This document shows positions 46,555 to 56,345 of a stretch of 64,000 nucleotides of DNA, in pieces. Under the pieces are notes generated by a model that saw only the letters and a list, made by a program, of their open reading frames with translations, did no database searches and was not told the origin of the DNA. Source of the DNA: Cerasicoccus arenae (GTDB lineage Bacteria > Verrucomicrobiota > Verrucomicrobiia > Opitutales > Cerasicoccaceae); assembly GCF_014651635.1 (NCBI RefSeq), contig NZ_BMXG01000005.1, positions 124,001-188,000 of the forward strand, written 5' to 3'. Position numbers and translations under genes: made by a program. Each line of letters opens with the position of its first letter. The stretch's first letter is position 1.

Positions 46555-46957
46555 TTTGGGTTTGGCTTTTCGCGCTGGTGAAAAATGTCGGATTGGCGTT
46601 TGGCGAAAAATAATTTCATCAGGATATTACTGATGGTGATGGCCTTGCGTGTGCACGGCCTGTTTTTGCGGAAAACTTTTGAACAGTAAGCAATGGGCAG
46701 CGTCTATATTAGCGTTACTCCCCCATTGAAATTCACGCTCCCAAGTGGAGAGTGGCAATCAAAGTAGCATAGCATAGCAACCAAAGTAACAGGCAGAGTC
46801 TTAGCTGGATCTGTCGTCTGTGTAGAGCCGTCTTCCTCCCTTGGAAGGCGGCTCATACATGTATATGGAGTTTTTCGGGGTCGGAATTGTAAAAGTCAGG
46901 TGGCGCAGCGACTTTCTCTGGTCAATGTGGGCGAGTCATGGATAATGCTCAACCAGC
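46555..46957. other. 403-bp gap with one hairpin
   Basis: Contains a 12-bp stem GAGCCGTCTTCC / GGAAGGCGGCTC (46825-46836 and 46843-46854, one G-T pair, 6-nt loop) without a following T-run, so it is not a clear terminator; it may be a small-RNA or mRNA 5' structure. A direct repeat AGCATAGCATAG lies near 46765. No coding capacity is evident. Confidence 0.4.
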
Positions 46958-47419
46958 ATGCAAAGAGTCGAACGAGAGTCCCAATGCCTATTGTTCATAT
47001 GCACAGGCAACTATTACCGTAGTCGGTTTGCGGAGGGGCTGTTTAATCATTTAGCGAGTCAGGAGGGTCTGCCTTGGTGGGCTTATTCGCGTGGGTTGAA
47101 CATCAACTGGATCATCGATAACACTCAGATCTCGCCGTTTACCGAGGGGGCACTGGTTGGTCGGGGCATTGACCTCGTGCATACGGGTTCCCGCCGGATG
47201 CCCTTGTCGCGCATGGACTTGCATGGTGCGGATCGAGTGATCGCCTTGAAGCGTGATGAGCATCACCCAATGCTGGCGCATCAGTTCCCCGGCTGGGAAG
47301 AGCGGGTAGAATACTGGACTGTGCACGATGTGGATTTTGCCACGCCAGAGGTCGCTCTGCCTGAGATTGAAGCCCTTGTAGGCGGCCTGATCGATGAGTT
47401 GCGTCCCAAGATGGCCTGA
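46958..47419 (+). CDS. low-molecular-weight protein-tyrosine-phosphatase-like protein
   Basis: A 153-aa protein with the phosphatase P-loop CTGNYYR (Cys15 to Arg21) close to the N-terminus, as in the LMW-PTP and arsenate reductase fold. The general acid loop, usually DP, reads DVDFATP, so the usual Asp-Pro pair is altered. It could act on phosphotyrosine in exopolysaccharide control or on another phosphoester or arsenate. No partner tyrosine kinase is adjacent. Confidence 0.75.
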   Translation: MQRVERESQCLLFICTGNYYRSRFAEGLFNHLASQEGLPWWAYSRGLNINWIIDNTQISPFTEGALVGRGIDLVHTGSRRMPLSRMDLHGADRVIALKRDEHHPMLAHQFPGWEERVEYWTVHDVDFATPEVALPEIEALVGGLIDELRPKMA

Positions 47420-47441
47420 TTGCGGTCTATTAAAACGACGA

Positions 47442-47460
47442 CGGCTCCTATTTGGAGCCG
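47442..47460 (-). terminator. hairpin, possible weak terminator for gmk
   Basis: A 7-bp stem CGGCTCC / GGAGCCG with a 5-nt loop; on the minus strand it is followed within six bases by a short GTTTTAAT tract. It lies 148 bp beyond the gmk stop and 23 bp after the phosphatase stop. Confidence 0.4.
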
Positions 47461-47607
47461 CCGCCTACCTGAACCTGCTATTCTGATGTTTGAACTTGGT
47501 CGGCTGTCGAAAGACACCGTTACCTTATTCGATAGTAAGAGTAGGCGGTAGGAGCTTTATTCCAGAAAAACGAATTTTCGTAAAAAAGTTCCAGAAGTTG
47601 CTGTCAG

Positions 47608-48213
47608 TTAGGCCCGGGCGGCCTTTTCCGCTTCATAAATTGCCTGAAGGCGGGCGAAATCTTCTTCCTTCGTTCCACTGGCGATAACGTGATCGTAGTG
47701 CGGGGCTTCAGTGAGCTCTTTGACGGCGGTCTGAATGCGGCGTTCAATCTCCGCCTCGTCATCACTTTGGCGCGTGGCTAGGCGTTCGCGGACCTGTTCG
47801 GGCGTGATCTGGATAAATACCGTGACCACGCGGCCACGAAGCGCATCGGAATTTTGCGCCGCCAGGCGGTAGGTCGCCGCGCCCTGGACATCTACATTGA
47901 GCAGTAAATCAATGCCAGCGCTGATCTTGGCGTCGATTTCCCGCTTGAGCGAGCCATAGTAGCGGCCTTGTCCATGGACTTCGGCATGTTCGTAAAATTC
48001 CCCGTTGGCGATCATCTGCCGAAACGTTTCTGGTGGGAAAAAATAGTAGTCCACGCCGTCCACCTCACCGGGGCGTGGATCGCGGCTAGTGGAGGTAATG
48101 ACGCGACCAAGACTGTCATACGTTGCCAGCATGCGGTCGCAGACCGTGGTCTTACCGCTGCCAGCGGGACCGGATACTACCAGCATCAAACCGGACGAAA
48201 CGTTGTCAGACAT
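47608..48213 (-). CDS. gmk: guanylate kinase
   Basis: From ATG 48213 the protein has 201 aa, normal for Gmk. The P-loop is SGPAGSGKTT and the GMP-binding segment includes TSTSRDPRPGEVDGVDYYF and EFYEHAEVHGQGRYYG. It phosphorylates GMP to GDP. Upstream in-frame ATGs at 48225 and 48249 would add up to 12 residues; the 48213 start best fits the family. It follows a membrane protein gene by 52 bp on the same strand. Confidence 0.95.
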   Translation of the reverse strand: MSDNVSSGLMLVVSGPAGSGKTTVCDRMLATYDSLGRVITSTSRDPRPGEVDGVDYYFFPPETFRQMIANGEFYEHAEVHGQGRYYGSLKREIDAKISAGIDLLLNVDVQGAATYRLAAQNSDALRGRVVTVFIQITPEQVRERLATRQSDDEAEIERRIQTAVKELTEAPHYDHVIASGTKEEDFARLQAIYEAEKAARA

Positions 48214-48265
48214 GCCCCGCAACATGGAGCTTGATATCACCCGTGACAAGGAAAAGTGAAGACTC

Positions 48266-48820
48266 TTAGTAGGTGAACGAAGTCACCACCAGCACGGCAC
48301 CATAGGCCATGAATGCGCCGCCGAATACTTTTAGCCGTTTCGGTTGGCTCCAGAGCCACTCAAAGAAATCACGTAGCAGGTAAGGCATGGTGCCCAAAAA
48401 CATAGCGGCAATGATCAGCACATAAACGAGTGTGACGAGCAACAGGCGTTGGGGTTCGTCATACTGCATGTAGGCCGCGCCAAGCAGTGGGCCTGCGCTC
48501 AGGAGAATCAGGCCGGCTAAACCACGCACCGCCAGAAAATCCGGGGTGCAGAAAAAAGCGGCGGCTGCCGTTAGCCCAAAAATCGCGAGCAGGATCATCT
48601 TATAGTCACCAAAGTCAGCCTTGCCCAACTGGGCAACGTGCGACAGGAACCACAAAGCCGCCAAGCCAAAAAGAACATAGGCCGCCATCTGGGAGCGTAG
48701 TAGCCCCAGCGCGCGAGTCCGCGTCTTGGCGTTGCTGCGGAAAAATAGCAGGCCCCAAGCGATTAACGCCAGACCGGTCAGCAAGGTTGCGACAAAAAGA
48801 GACATGAAGGTCGGAAACAT
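48266..48820 (-). CDS. multi-pass membrane protein of unknown function
   Basis: From ATG 48820 the protein has 184 aa and about six hydrophobic helices (MSLFVATLLTGLALIAWGLLF, then MAAYVLFGLAALWFL, MILLAIFGLTAAAAFF, GLAGLILLSAGPLLG, LLLVTLVYVLIIAAMF, VFGGAFMAYGAVLVVTSF). No motif or family that I recognise. An extended start at 48967 contains a hydrophilic stretch and was rejected. It is the gene before gmk. Confidence 0.7.
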   Translation of the reverse strand: MFPTFMSLFVATLLTGLALIAWGLLFFRSNAKTRTRALGLLRSQMAAYVLFGLAALWFLSHVAQLGKADFGDYKMILLAIFGLTAAAAFFCTPDFLAVRGLAGLILLSAGPLLGAAYMQYDEPQRLLLVTLVYVLIIAAMFLGTMPYLLRDFFEWLWSQPKRLKVFGGAFMAYGAVLVVTSFTY

Positions 48821-49022
48821 GAGGCAAGCCGTCGCCGATGAAAAGCCAAAAGATTTCCTATCAGATAGGGGACATCTATAGGACTTTTGGCAGTATGCAT
48901 CTAATTTATATTTTGGAGTATAATACTCATTTTCGACCCCCATCACTAAAGTTATGCTTAGAATCACCGCTATAAGTTTTAACGCAATGAATCATCGATT
49001 GATTCCAGTTAGACCACTTGTT

Positions 49023-49235
49023 ATGATGGATCAGTATTCCGAGTCTGAGCACCCCAGCGATATGACCCCAAAGCAACGTTTTGATTTGGAGCGCTGGGCG
49101 CGTCTGAATGATATGACGTTGGAGGAATTTCTCGAATCCGATCTGCTTCAGCAACTGAACGAATTTCGGGCGCGGCGTAGTAAAAACCAGTCAGCATCTT
49201 CGGGTGACAACGGCACCTGCGAACGGAGCAATTAA
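49023..49235 (+). CDS. small hydrophilic protein of unknown function
   Basis: From ATG 49023 the protein has 70 aa, acidic at the start and then helical (TPKQRFDLERWARLNDMTLEEFLESDLLQQ is one predicted helix pair; basic tail EFRARRSKN). A longer version from 48954 would add 23 residues. Its 3' end overlaps the lipoprotein gene tail-to-tail by 4 bp. The function is unknown; the shape is like a small DNA- or protein-binding regulator, which is an inference. Confidence 0.5.
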   Translation: MMDQYSESEHPSDMTPKQRFDLERWARLNDMTLEEFLESDLLQQLNEFRARRSKNQSASSGDNGTCERSN

Positions 49236-49441
49236 AGGTCGATCGAAAAATCGGATTTGGGCGGGTTCAATAAACTCGTGCCGCCCTCTGAATCGACGAC
49301 CCCAGAAGCTTCCAAACTTGTAGCACCTGCGCCCATGGCAGCATTGGCCTTGCCCTGTTGCTTTTCTTGAGCTGGGGTTTGATCCGAGGTGCAGCCGGCC
49401 AAGGCCAGTGCGATTAGTATGGATAAGGCAATGTACTTCAT
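49232..49441 (-). CDS. small lipoprotein
   Basis: A 69-aa protein with a signal peptide and lipobox (ALALAGC), then a Gln/Ala-rich linker and a short acidic end. It starts with an ATGA overlap at the stop of the preceding tesA-like gene, so it is cotranslated with it. The family is not recognised; comparable tiny lipoproteins are common in the outer membrane of Gram-negative bacteria. Confidence 0.7.
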   Translation of the reverse strand: MKYIALSILIALALAGCTSDQTPAQEKQQGKANAAMGAGATSLEASGVVDSEGGTSLLNPPKSDFSIDL

Positions 49442-50148
49442 GGTTGGAGCATTACTGGCTCTTCCAGCATTGGTTCAAGTATAACCCACAAGTTATCAGC
49501 AATGACTTGTTGGCCCTTGGCGTTGGGGTGAATGCCGTCAGGGAGATTGAGCTCTCTGTTGCCTGCTACGCCCTCCAGCAAAAATGGAATGAGCGTCGCA
49601 TGATTGGCTTCGGCCAGTTCATCGAAAGTTGCTGAAAAACGCGCCCGGTAATCGTCGCCCATGTTGGGCGGCATAAACATGCCTGCCACGATCAATCGTG
49701 CATCTGGGTGCTTCTCTTTGACCAGATCGAGAATCCCCTGCAGATTCGCTTTCATGGCGTTAATCGATTGCCCACGGAGGCCGTCATTGGCCCCCAGGGC
49801 GAGCATGAATACGCCCAGTTTCTGCTGGGAACGCTCCAGCCCGGCCAGTGACCACTTGATGCGGTTCAATCCGCCTGCCGAGGTTTCACCGCTAATTGCC
49901 GAGGCTTGGACGACATAATCGCTCGCCAGTCCGGCGGCTTCAATTTTCTGCTGAATTAGGGCTGGGTAGCCTTCGTTGCGGGACAGGCCATGCGCGGCGG
50001 TTAGGCTGTCGCCGTAGAGCATAATGGTTTCCGGGCGGGCTTCAGCTTTTGGAGAGAGCAACGCTGTCAGTAAGCCCAAGCTAATGGCGAATAATGCCGC
50101 TAGGCTGCGACGCCATGATGGGCGGATTTGTGCGTTGTTTGTAGTCAT
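49438..50148 (-). CDS. tesA: GDSL-type arylesterase / thioesterase I
   Basis: From ATG 50148 the protein has 236 aa with an N-terminal signal anchor (SLAALFAISLGLLTALLS). The GDSL block is LYGDSLTAAHGLS, with the other SGNH residues in SGETSAGG, GANDGLRG and DGIHPNAKG (catalytic Asp-x-x-His). This is the periplasmic TesA/arylesterase family. The divergent ybbA-ybbP-like genes beside it are the same arrangement known in E. coli, which supports the name. Alternative start at 50178 overlaps the divergent gene. Confidence 0.9.
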   Translation of the reverse strand: MTTNNAQIRPSWRRSLAALFAISLGLLTALLSPKAEARPETIMLYGDSLTAAHGLSRNEGYPALIQQKIEAAGLASDYVVQASAISGETSAGGLNRIKWSLAGLERSQQKLGVFMLALGANDGLRGQSINAMKANLQGILDLVKEKHPDARLIVAGMFMPPNMGDDYRARFSATFDELAEANHATLIPFLLEGVAGNRELNLPDGIHPNAKGQQVIADNLWVILEPMLEEPVMLQP

Positions 50149-50188
50149 CGTTTGCAAAACACCCTGAACCATGTTCAACCATAGAGCA

Positions 50189-50893
50189 ATGTCCGAAAGT
50201 GATCAGTCTGCCAACCCTGCGCCGGTGCTCGAGGCTATCGATGTGCGCAAAAGCTATGCCTCGGCGCATGGTTCACTCGAAATCCTCAAAGGCGTCGACT
50301 TTCGTCTCAGTGCCGGAGAGACCCTTGCCATCGTTGGCCCCTCGGGCTGCGGGAAGACGACGCTGCTCGGCCTCTGCGCTGGACTCGACAATCCCAGCTC
50401 CGGCTCAATCAAGCTCCAGGGCGTTGCATGGGACAGCATGACGGAGGACGGCCGCGCCGCCTACCGCAATCGGCACGTCGGCTTTGTTTTCCAGAACTTC
50501 CAACTTATCCCAACCCTAACCGCGAGGGAAAATGTGCTCGCTCCTTTGGAGCTGCGTGGTGAACGCGGAGTGGGCCACTTAGCCGATGAATGGCTGGCCA
50601 AGGTCGGCCTCAGCGATCGGCAGGATCATTACCCGATCCAGCTCTCTGGCGGCGAACAGCAACGCGTCGCCCTAGCCCGCGCCTTCATCAACGATCCCAA
50701 GATCCTCTTTGCTGACGAACCAACCGGTAACCTCGACCCCGAAACTGGCGCGCGCATTGAAGAGCTTCTCTTCGCCCTCAACCGTGACCATGGTGCCACC
50801 CTCGTCCTCGTCACCCACGACCACGATCTTGCCGCACGTTGCCAACGTCGCCTCGCCATGCGAAGCGGCCAAATCGCGCAATTGAACGCCTAG
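50189..50893 (+). CDS. ybbA: ABC transporter ATP-binding protein, YbbA/LolD-like
   Basis: From ATG 50189 the protein has 234 aa; a start at 50171 adds six residues. Walker A GPSGCGKTT, Q-loop FQNFQLIPTL, signature LSGGEQQR, Walker B LFADEPTG and the His switch (LVTHDHDL) are all intact. It pairs with the adjacent FtsX-domain permease, 47 bp downstream. The family includes LolD, MacB and YbbA; the tesA neighbour points to YbbA-YbbP, whose substrate is not settled. Confidence 0.9.
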   Translation: MSESDQSANPAPVLEAIDVRKSYASAHGSLEILKGVDFRLSAGETLAIVGPSGCGKTTLLGLCAGLDNPSSGSIKLQGVAWDSMTEDGRAAYRNRHVGFVFQNFQLIPTLTARENVLAPLELRGERGVGHLADEWLAKVGLSDRQDHYPIQLSGGEQQRVALARAFINDPKILFADEPTGNLDPETGARIEELLFALNRDHGATLVLVTHDHDLAARCQRRLAMRSGQIAQLNA

Positions 50894-50940
50894 TGCAATC
50901 ACCGGTAAAAGAACTTTAGAACTCAGCCTTCGTCATTAAG

Positions 50941-53466
50941 ATGTCCTTCACTCTGCTCACCGCTTGGCGCGACGCGCGTTCTCAGCACCAGCGATTGTTG
51001 CTGTGCGCGATCTCGATTGTTTTTGGCGTGGCGGCGCTGGTGGCGATTAATTCCTTTGGCGACAACTTGCGCGCCACGATGGATAAAAAGGCGCTTACGC
51101 TGCTGGGGTCCGATTTGCGTTTTGCGTCGCGCACGCCCTTTAGCACTCGCGCCGAAGTCTTCTTCGAGCAGCTCGGCGGCGAGCAGTCTCGCGAAACGCG
51201 CTTTAATTCGATGGCGCTGTTCCCCACGACCAACGATACGCGCCTGGTGCAAATTCGTTCGGTTGACGGTGGGTTCCCTTTTTACGGTGAGTTCGAAACC
51301 GATCCAGCAGGCATTGATGTGGCTGGTGCGAGCGAGCCCATTGCGATCGTTGATCCCGTCTTGCTTGCCTTGTTTGAGCTGAAGCCGGGTGATCCGATGA
51401 CGATTGGGCAGCAGACTTTTACCATTGCCGGAGCCATTGTCGAAGTGCCCGGCGAGTCTGCCTTTGCCGGCCTCTTTGCCCCGCGCGTCTACATTCCCTC
51501 GGAGTATCTGGAGGCAACGGGTCTCGTGGGCTACGGAACGATTGCTTTTCATCGCGTCGATTTCAAGCTACCGCCCGGTGCCGACGCCGACATCATCGCG
51601 GCGAACGCCAAGCTCCTGCTCGACGAGGAACGTATTCAGTACAACACCGTTGCTACGAAAAAGAAAGACCTCGGTCAGTCGTTGGAAAACCTCTACCGCT
51701 TCTTTAATCTGATCGGAATGATTGCGCTGCTACTTGGCGGCGTGGGCGTGGCTGGTGCCGTGCAGGCATACTTACGCGGGAAACTAGAGGCGGTCGCCGT
51801 GCTACGCTGTCTGGGCTGTTCCGTCGGTGCAGCCTGCCGGGTGTTTCTTTGGCAGGTGCTGGCGGTGACTTTTGTCGGCGCGCTGATCGGTGCGTTGCTT
51901 GGCGTGATTGCGCAAGTCTGGTTGCCCGCGGTCATTGGCCCGCTGCTGCCCTTTGAGATTGAGAGCTTTGTCAGCTGGCCGCGTGTGTTCGAGGGGTTGG
52001 GCTTCGGTTGGTTGATTGCCGCATTATTTTCCCTGCTGCCGCTCTTGCCTCTGCGTCGCATAAGTCCGCTCCGTGCCTTACGTGCCAGTTATCAACCGCA
52101 ACGAAAATTTGATCCACTCGTCGCGATGGTCTGGGCGGTGATCGGCGTCTTGCTCGTTGGCTATTGTGCCGCGCAAACGCAGACGCCTTGGCATGGTGGG
52201 GCCTTCGCTGTGGGCTTGGGCGTCGCGCTCATTATCTTTACTGCTGCCGCTACTTTGCTTCGCAAAGTATTGTCGTTGGCGGTGGGGCGGGGAGGGTCTT
52301 ATGTCGTTCGCCAAGGGCTCGCCAACTTGCACCGGCCGAACAATCGCACGCTGTTTTTGGTCGTGACACTGGGCATGGGCGCGTTCCTCATTCAAACTCT
52401 GTTCTTGATCCAAGGCGTGCTGCTCAGCGACACCGAACTGGTTGACAGCGATACCGAGCCGAATGTTCTTTTCTTTGATATCCAGAGCGATCAACTCAAT
52501 GACTTTACGGCCATCGTGGAGAGCGAAGGCTTGACCGTTGCGGACAGCGCGCCCATCGTTACCATGCGATTGGCGGCGGTTAACGGGCGATCAGTGACAG
52601 AGATCAAATCGGATCGGGGGCAAAAAATTGACGAGTGGATACTCAATCGAGAATGGCGCTCAACCTGGCGGACTGAGCCCTCCGTTACCGAGGAAGTCAT
52701 TGCCGGTGAGTTTGTCGGCCAATGGGATGGCCTACGCGAACCGGTGCCGATATCGCTTGAGCTCGATATGTCAAAAGACCTTGGCGTTGGTGTCGGCGAC
52801 ACGCTTACTTTTGATATTCAGGGATTACCTTTGCAATGCAAAGTGTCATCGATTCGAAAAGTGGACTGGAAGCGTATGCGACCAAATTTTTTCGCTGTTT
52901 TCCCCGAGGGTGTGTTGGAAGGCGCTCCCACTTGGCATATTACCTTTGTTCGTGCGCCCACCCCGAAAGCACTCGCGACTTTGCAGCGCAAAGTCGTTGA
53001 GGCGCATCCTAATATTTCGGCGGTTGATCTGAGCGTGGTGCTCGATGGTCTGCGTGATATTTTGGGCCGCGTCTCTTTTGCGCTGCGCTTCATGGCGTCT
53101 TTCACTCTGCTGACTGGTATCGTGGTGCTGGCTTCCGCGGTGATCACCAGTCGCTACCAGCGCTATCGAGAAAGCGTGCTCCTGCGGACGATTGGTGCCA
53201 GTGCTGCACAAATTCGCGCCATTATGGCCGTGGAGTATTTGGCGGTAGGGCTGCTTGCCGGGGTGGTTGGTGCACTGCTCGCTTGGGCCGCCGCAGCGGG
53301 ATTGGCGATCTGGGTTTTTGAAACCAATGCACCGGTCCCGATCTGGGGAACCATCGCGACGATCATCGTTACCACCGCGCTGACGCTTGCTACGGGGCTA
53401 GCGAACAGTCGCGGTATTTCCAATAGCCCGCCGCTAGCCGTGCTCCGTGCCGAAGCTGCCAACTGA
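50941..53466 (+). CDS. ybbP: FtsX-domain ABC transporter permease, YbbP-like
   Basis: An 841-aa membrane protein: an N-terminal helix (LLLCAISIVFGVAALVAI), a large periplasmic domain (about residues 50-240), then two FtsX-like membrane blocks (about 255-430 and 710-840), each of three or four helices, with a second periplasmic domain between. This duplicated arrangement is that of YbbP. Together with the ATPase it would form a type VII ABC transporter, using ATP to drive conformational change across the membrane. Located immediately upstream of the convergent tag gene (6 bp). Confidence 0.88.
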   Translation: MSFTLLTAWRDARSQHQRLLLCAISIVFGVAALVAINSFGDNLRATMDKKALTLLGSDLRFASRTPFSTRAEVFFEQLGGEQSRETRFNSMALFPTTNDTRLVQIRSVDGGFPFYGEFETDPAGIDVAGASEPIAIVDPVLLALFELKPGDPMTIGQQTFTIAGAIVEVPGESAFAGLFAPRVYIPSEYLEATGLVGYGTIAFHRVDFKLPPGADADIIAANAKLLLDEERIQYNTVATKKKDLGQSLENLYRFFNLIGMIALLLGGVGVAGAVQAYLRGKLEAVAVLRCLGCSVGAACRVFLWQVLAVTFVGALIGALLGVIAQVWLPAVIGPLLPFEIESFVSWPRVFEGLGFGWLIAALFSLLPLLPLRRISPLRALRASYQPQRKFDPLVAMVWAVIGVLLVGYCAAQTQTPWHGGAFAVGLGVALIIFTAAATLLRKVLSLAVGRGGSYVVRQGLANLHRPNNRTLFLVVTLGMGAFLIQTLFLIQGVLLSDTELVDSDTEPNVLFFDIQSDQLNDFTAIVESEGLTVADSAPIVTMRLAAVNGRSVTEIKSDRGQKIDEWILNREWRSTWRTEPSVTEEVIAGEFVGQWDGLREPVPISLELDMSKDLGVGVGDTLTFDIQGLPLQCKVSSIRKVDWKRMRPNFFAVFPEGVLEGAPTWHITFVRAPTPKALATLQRKVVEAHPNISAVDLSVVLDGLRDILGRVSFALRFMASFTLLTGIVVLASAVITSRYQRYRESVLLRTIGASAAQIRAIMAVEYLAVGLLAGVVGALLAWAAAAGLAIWVFETNAPVPIWGTIATIIVTTALTLATGLANSRGISNSPPLAVLRAEAAN

Positions 53467-53472
53467 AGACAT

Positions 53473-54042
53473 TTACTGCTGCACTTTTTTGTAGCGAAAG
53501 CAGTCCGTGGTGTGGTCGTTGACCATGCCCATGGCTTGCATGAACGCATAGCAAATAGTGGAGCCGACGAAGTTAAAGCCGCGCTTTTTTAGATCTTTGC
53601 TCATCGCGTCGGACTCCTTGGTCTTCGCGGGAATGTCGGAAAACTGGTTCCAGCGATTCTGGATTGGCGAGCCATCGACAAAGCGCCAGAGGTAGGCGTC
53701 GAGGCTGCCAAATTCCTCAATGACCGCTAGTGTGCCGCGGGCATTTTTGACGAGTGATTCTACCTTGAGCCGATTGCGGACGATCCCTTCGTTGGTGAGC
53801 AGCTTGTCCAAATCCTTCTGCGTGTAACGTGCGATGCGGGTGAAGTCGAAGTTGTGGAGCGCAGCGCGATAGTTCTCCCGTTTGCGCAAAATGGTAATCC
53901 AGCTCAGGCCGGCTTGTGCGCCTTCGAGGATGATGAATTCGAACAGCTTGCGGTCGTCGTGAACGGGCAGTCCCCATTCACGGTCATGGTAGTCAACGTA
54001 GAGCGGATCTTCACCGCACCAGGCGCAACGTTTCGTCTTCAT
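53473..54042 (-). CDS. tag: DNA-3-methyladenine glycosylase I
   Basis: From ATG 54042 the protein has 189 aa, the standard Tag length. [19 protein letters not shown] contains the two Cys of the zinc site and the catalytic Glu/Asp region, and [17 protein letters not shown] is the typical substrate-pocket helix; the zinc-binding His and Cys of the C-terminus are in [10 protein letters not shown]. It excises 3-methyladenine from DNA. The start codon overlaps the previous gene's stop by 4 bp (ATGA), showing translational coupling. An extended start at 54102 was rejected. Confidence 0.95.
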   Translation of the reverse strand: MKTKRCAWCGEDPLYVDYHDREWGLPVHDDRKLFEFIILEGAQAGLSWITILRKRENYRAALHNFDFTRIARYTQKDLDKLLTNEGIVRNRLKVESLVKNARGTLAVIEEFGSLDAYLWRFVDGSPIQNRWNQFSDIPAKTKESDAMSKDLKKRGFNFVGSTICYAFMQAMGMVNDHTTDCFRYKKVQQ

Positions 54043-56060
54043 AAGTTTTCCGCTAATTCGATGGGGTCTTGGGTCGGCGTTAAGCATTGCTTTGCAACGC
54101 AAAGTTGGAATCCGTCCGGTTGAGCATCGTCATCGGTTGTGCGCAGGAAGACGGGTCGCCAAGGCCGTTTGCTCAGCGCATCGCGGAGGGTGCTGAGATC
54201 TTGTTTGCCCTTGATTTTGATGACAGCCACGCCAACGGCATCTTGGGTGAAGCCTGCCAGCGCATGCGCGGCGGCACCAGGGGCACGAGTGGCCAAGCCG
54301 GTATAGGCCGGGCGCAGCGCGTTGAGTTGTGCGGCGTAATTCGCATCGCCAGTCAGCGCATAAAGCGCGCTGTAGACATGGACCAGCGCCGAGTTTCCGG
54401 CAGGGGTCGCGTTGTCGAACCACGTTTTCTTGCGTGTTACTAGATCTGTCTGATCCTCAGCGGTGAAGAAGCAGCCTGGCGCGTGCGGGTCGGCAAAGCG
54501 GGCATGGATGGTTTGCACAAGCTTCACTGCGCGCTCCTGATAGCGGGCAGATGCGCTCGGCTCGACCCAATCGACTTTTCCAGATAAAGTAAGCAGCGCT
54601 TCGGCGAACCAAGCGTAGTCATCGAGACGGCCGTTATAGCGTGCACCCTCGCCCGAGTAGTAAACGGATCGGAGGCGGATGAGGCCATCATTGTCGGTTT
54701 CCGTAAAGGCTTCCCAGAGCCAGTCAGCGACTTCGATGGCGCGGGTCATCCACTCACGATGACCAAAGGCAAACGCCGCTTCCGCCAAGCCGCGCACGAC
54801 GAGGCTGTTCCAGGATAACAGGATTTTTTCGTCAAGGCCCGGTGTCGTGCGCTTTTGACGCGCCGCCAATACTTTTTGCCGCAACTCATTGAGCGATTCG
54901 CGTTTCTCGAAGCTGTCGTAGACAAAGGCGGGGTTGGTGGTGCCGTGCTCGAAGTTGCCTTTGTCGGTGATGTTGTAGGCGTCGCAAAAGATTTCGGCGT
55001 CTTCCTTGCCCAGAATGGCGGCTATTTGCTCGGGACGCCAGACGTAGTATTTGCCCTCTTCGCCCTCGCTGTCGGCGTCCAACGCAGCGCGCCAAGCACC
55101 CTCAGGAGAGCGCATTTCGCGCTCCAGCCAAGTGACGGTTTCCTCGGCCACGGCGCGGAACATCGGATCGCGGTAGCGCTGCCAGCCCTTCGCGTAGGCA
55201 TCGAGCAGCAGACCGTTGTCGTAGAGCATTTTTTCGAAGTGGGGGATCAGCCAGAGCTTGTCGACGCTGTAGCGTGAAAAACCGCCGCCGACTTGGTCAA
55301 AAATCCCGCCGTGGGCCATGCCCTTGAGCGTGAGCTGGATGACCTGATCCAGACGTTGCGCGAGGGCGGGTTTGGCGTCGCAAGCGGCGGTTCCACGGAT
55401 GCCCAGCAAGAAGTTGAGCGACATCGAAGGCGGGAACTTGGGAGCCTCGCCGAAGCCGCCCCATTCGTCGTCGTGTTGCGTGCAAATGCCCTCGGCGGCG
55501 GTGATTAAATCTTTGCTGAGGAGGTCGTCTCCGGTGGCACCGATGGGCTTGTTGCCCTCGGCCATGTTCTTGAGGATGTTGTCAGCATTTTCCTCCAGCT
55601 CTTCGCGATTCTTCTGAAAATAATCCGATATGCGCATAATGAGCTGCGGCCACGGGACGAGGCCTTGGCCACGGTCTTCGGGCGGAAAATACGTGCCGCC
55701 AAAGAATGGCCGCCCGTCCGGTAGACAAAATACATTGAGCGGCCAGCCGCCGCGTTGAGTGATCATCTGCACGGCCTCCATGTAGATCTGGTCAACATCG
55801 GGATGCTCCTCGCGGTCGACCTTCACGCAGACGAAATGCTGATTCATCAAGCGCGCGATGCTAGGGTCTTCAAAGCATTCGTGGGCCATCACATGGCACC
55901 AATGACAGGCGCTGTAGCCGATGGAAATGAGCAAGGGTTTGCCTTGGCGTGAGGCCTCGGCGAGGGCTTCTTCTCCCCACGGAAACCAGTCCACGGGGTT
56001 TTCAGCGTGCTGGCGCAAATAAAGGCTGGGCGATTCGGCAAGGCGGTTGGACATGGTCAA
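54039..56060 (-). CDS. thioredoxin-domain protein, DUF255 (YyaL/spermatogenesis-associated 20 family)
   Basis: A 673-aa protein. N-terminal DUF255 thioredoxin-like domain with the CxxC in [16 protein letters not shown], followed by a (alpha/alpha)6 barrel of the type seen in N-acylglucosamine 2-epimerase relatives ([28 protein letters not shown]). The start [20 protein letters not shown] is typical of the family. Function is not established in bacteria; it is thought to be redox-related. Overlaps tag by 4 bp and follows the zinc-ribbon gene by 3 bp. Confidence 0.92.
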   Translation of the reverse strand: MTMSNRLAESPSLYLRQHAENPVDWFPWGEEALAEASRQGKPLLISIGYSACHWCHVMAHECFEDPSIARLMNQHFVCVKVDREEHPDVDQIYMEAVQMITQRGGWPLNVFCLPDGRPFFGGTYFPPEDRGQGLVPWPQLIMRISDYFQKNREELEENADNILKNMAEGNKPIGATGDDLLSKDLITAAEGICTQHDDEWGGFGEAPKFPPSMSLNFLLGIRGTAACDAKPALAQRLDQVIQLTLKGMAHGGIFDQVGGGFSRYSVDKLWLIPHFEKMLYDNGLLLDAYAKGWQRYRDPMFRAVAEETVTWLEREMRSPEGAWRAALDADSEGEEGKYYVWRPEQIAAILGKEDAEIFCDAYNITDKGNFEHGTTNPAFVYDSFEKRESLNELRQKVLAARQKRTTPGLDEKILLSWNSLVVRGLAEAAFAFGHREWMTRAIEVADWLWEAFTETDNDGLIRLRSVYYSGEGARYNGRLDDYAWFAEALLTLSGKVDWVEPSASARYQERAVKLVQTIHARFADPHAPGCFFTAEDQTDLVTRKKTWFDNATPAGNSALVHVYSALYALTGDANYAAQLNALRPAYTGLATRAPGAAAHALAGFTQDAVGVAVIKIKGKQDLSTLRDALSKRPWRPVFLRTTDDDAQPDGFQLCVAKQCLTPTQDPIELAENL

Positions 56061-56063
56061 TTG

Positions 56064-56237
56064 TTAAAGAGCGGATTTCACTAAGCGTAGGGCAAATAAG
56101 GCGGCGATGCCTATTGCGAGCAAAAAAACGACGATGCAGCCCAGTGGGACTTGGCGGACTCCGGCGCCGCAGCGACCGCAGTAATCGGCGTCATCGGGCA
56201 AGGGGTTTTCGCAGTCTTTGCATATTTTCTGACTCAT
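56064..56237 (-). CDS. small zinc-ribbon membrane protein
   Basis: A 57-aa protein from ATG 56237: zinc ribbon with CKDC and CGRC (four Cys, residues 6, 9, 20, 23), then one membrane helix (LGCIVVFLLAIGIAALFAL). A larger open frame extends to 56615 but the upstream part crosses the mutL start region and has no such pattern. It is probably cotranscribed with the DUF255 gene (3 bp) and tag. The function is unknown. Confidence 0.7.
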   Translation of the reverse strand: MSQKICKDCENPLPDDADYCGRCGAGVRQVPLGCIVVFLLAIGIAALFALRLVKSAL

Positions 56238-56345
56238 CGCCCGCAAGCTTGCCTGACGCGCCCGCTGTGACCAGCGAAAAGTTTGCCCAGACTTCGTTGG
56301 AGAAAAAGCGTAACGCAGGCTTGAGACTGGGGCACCGCTCGCTAC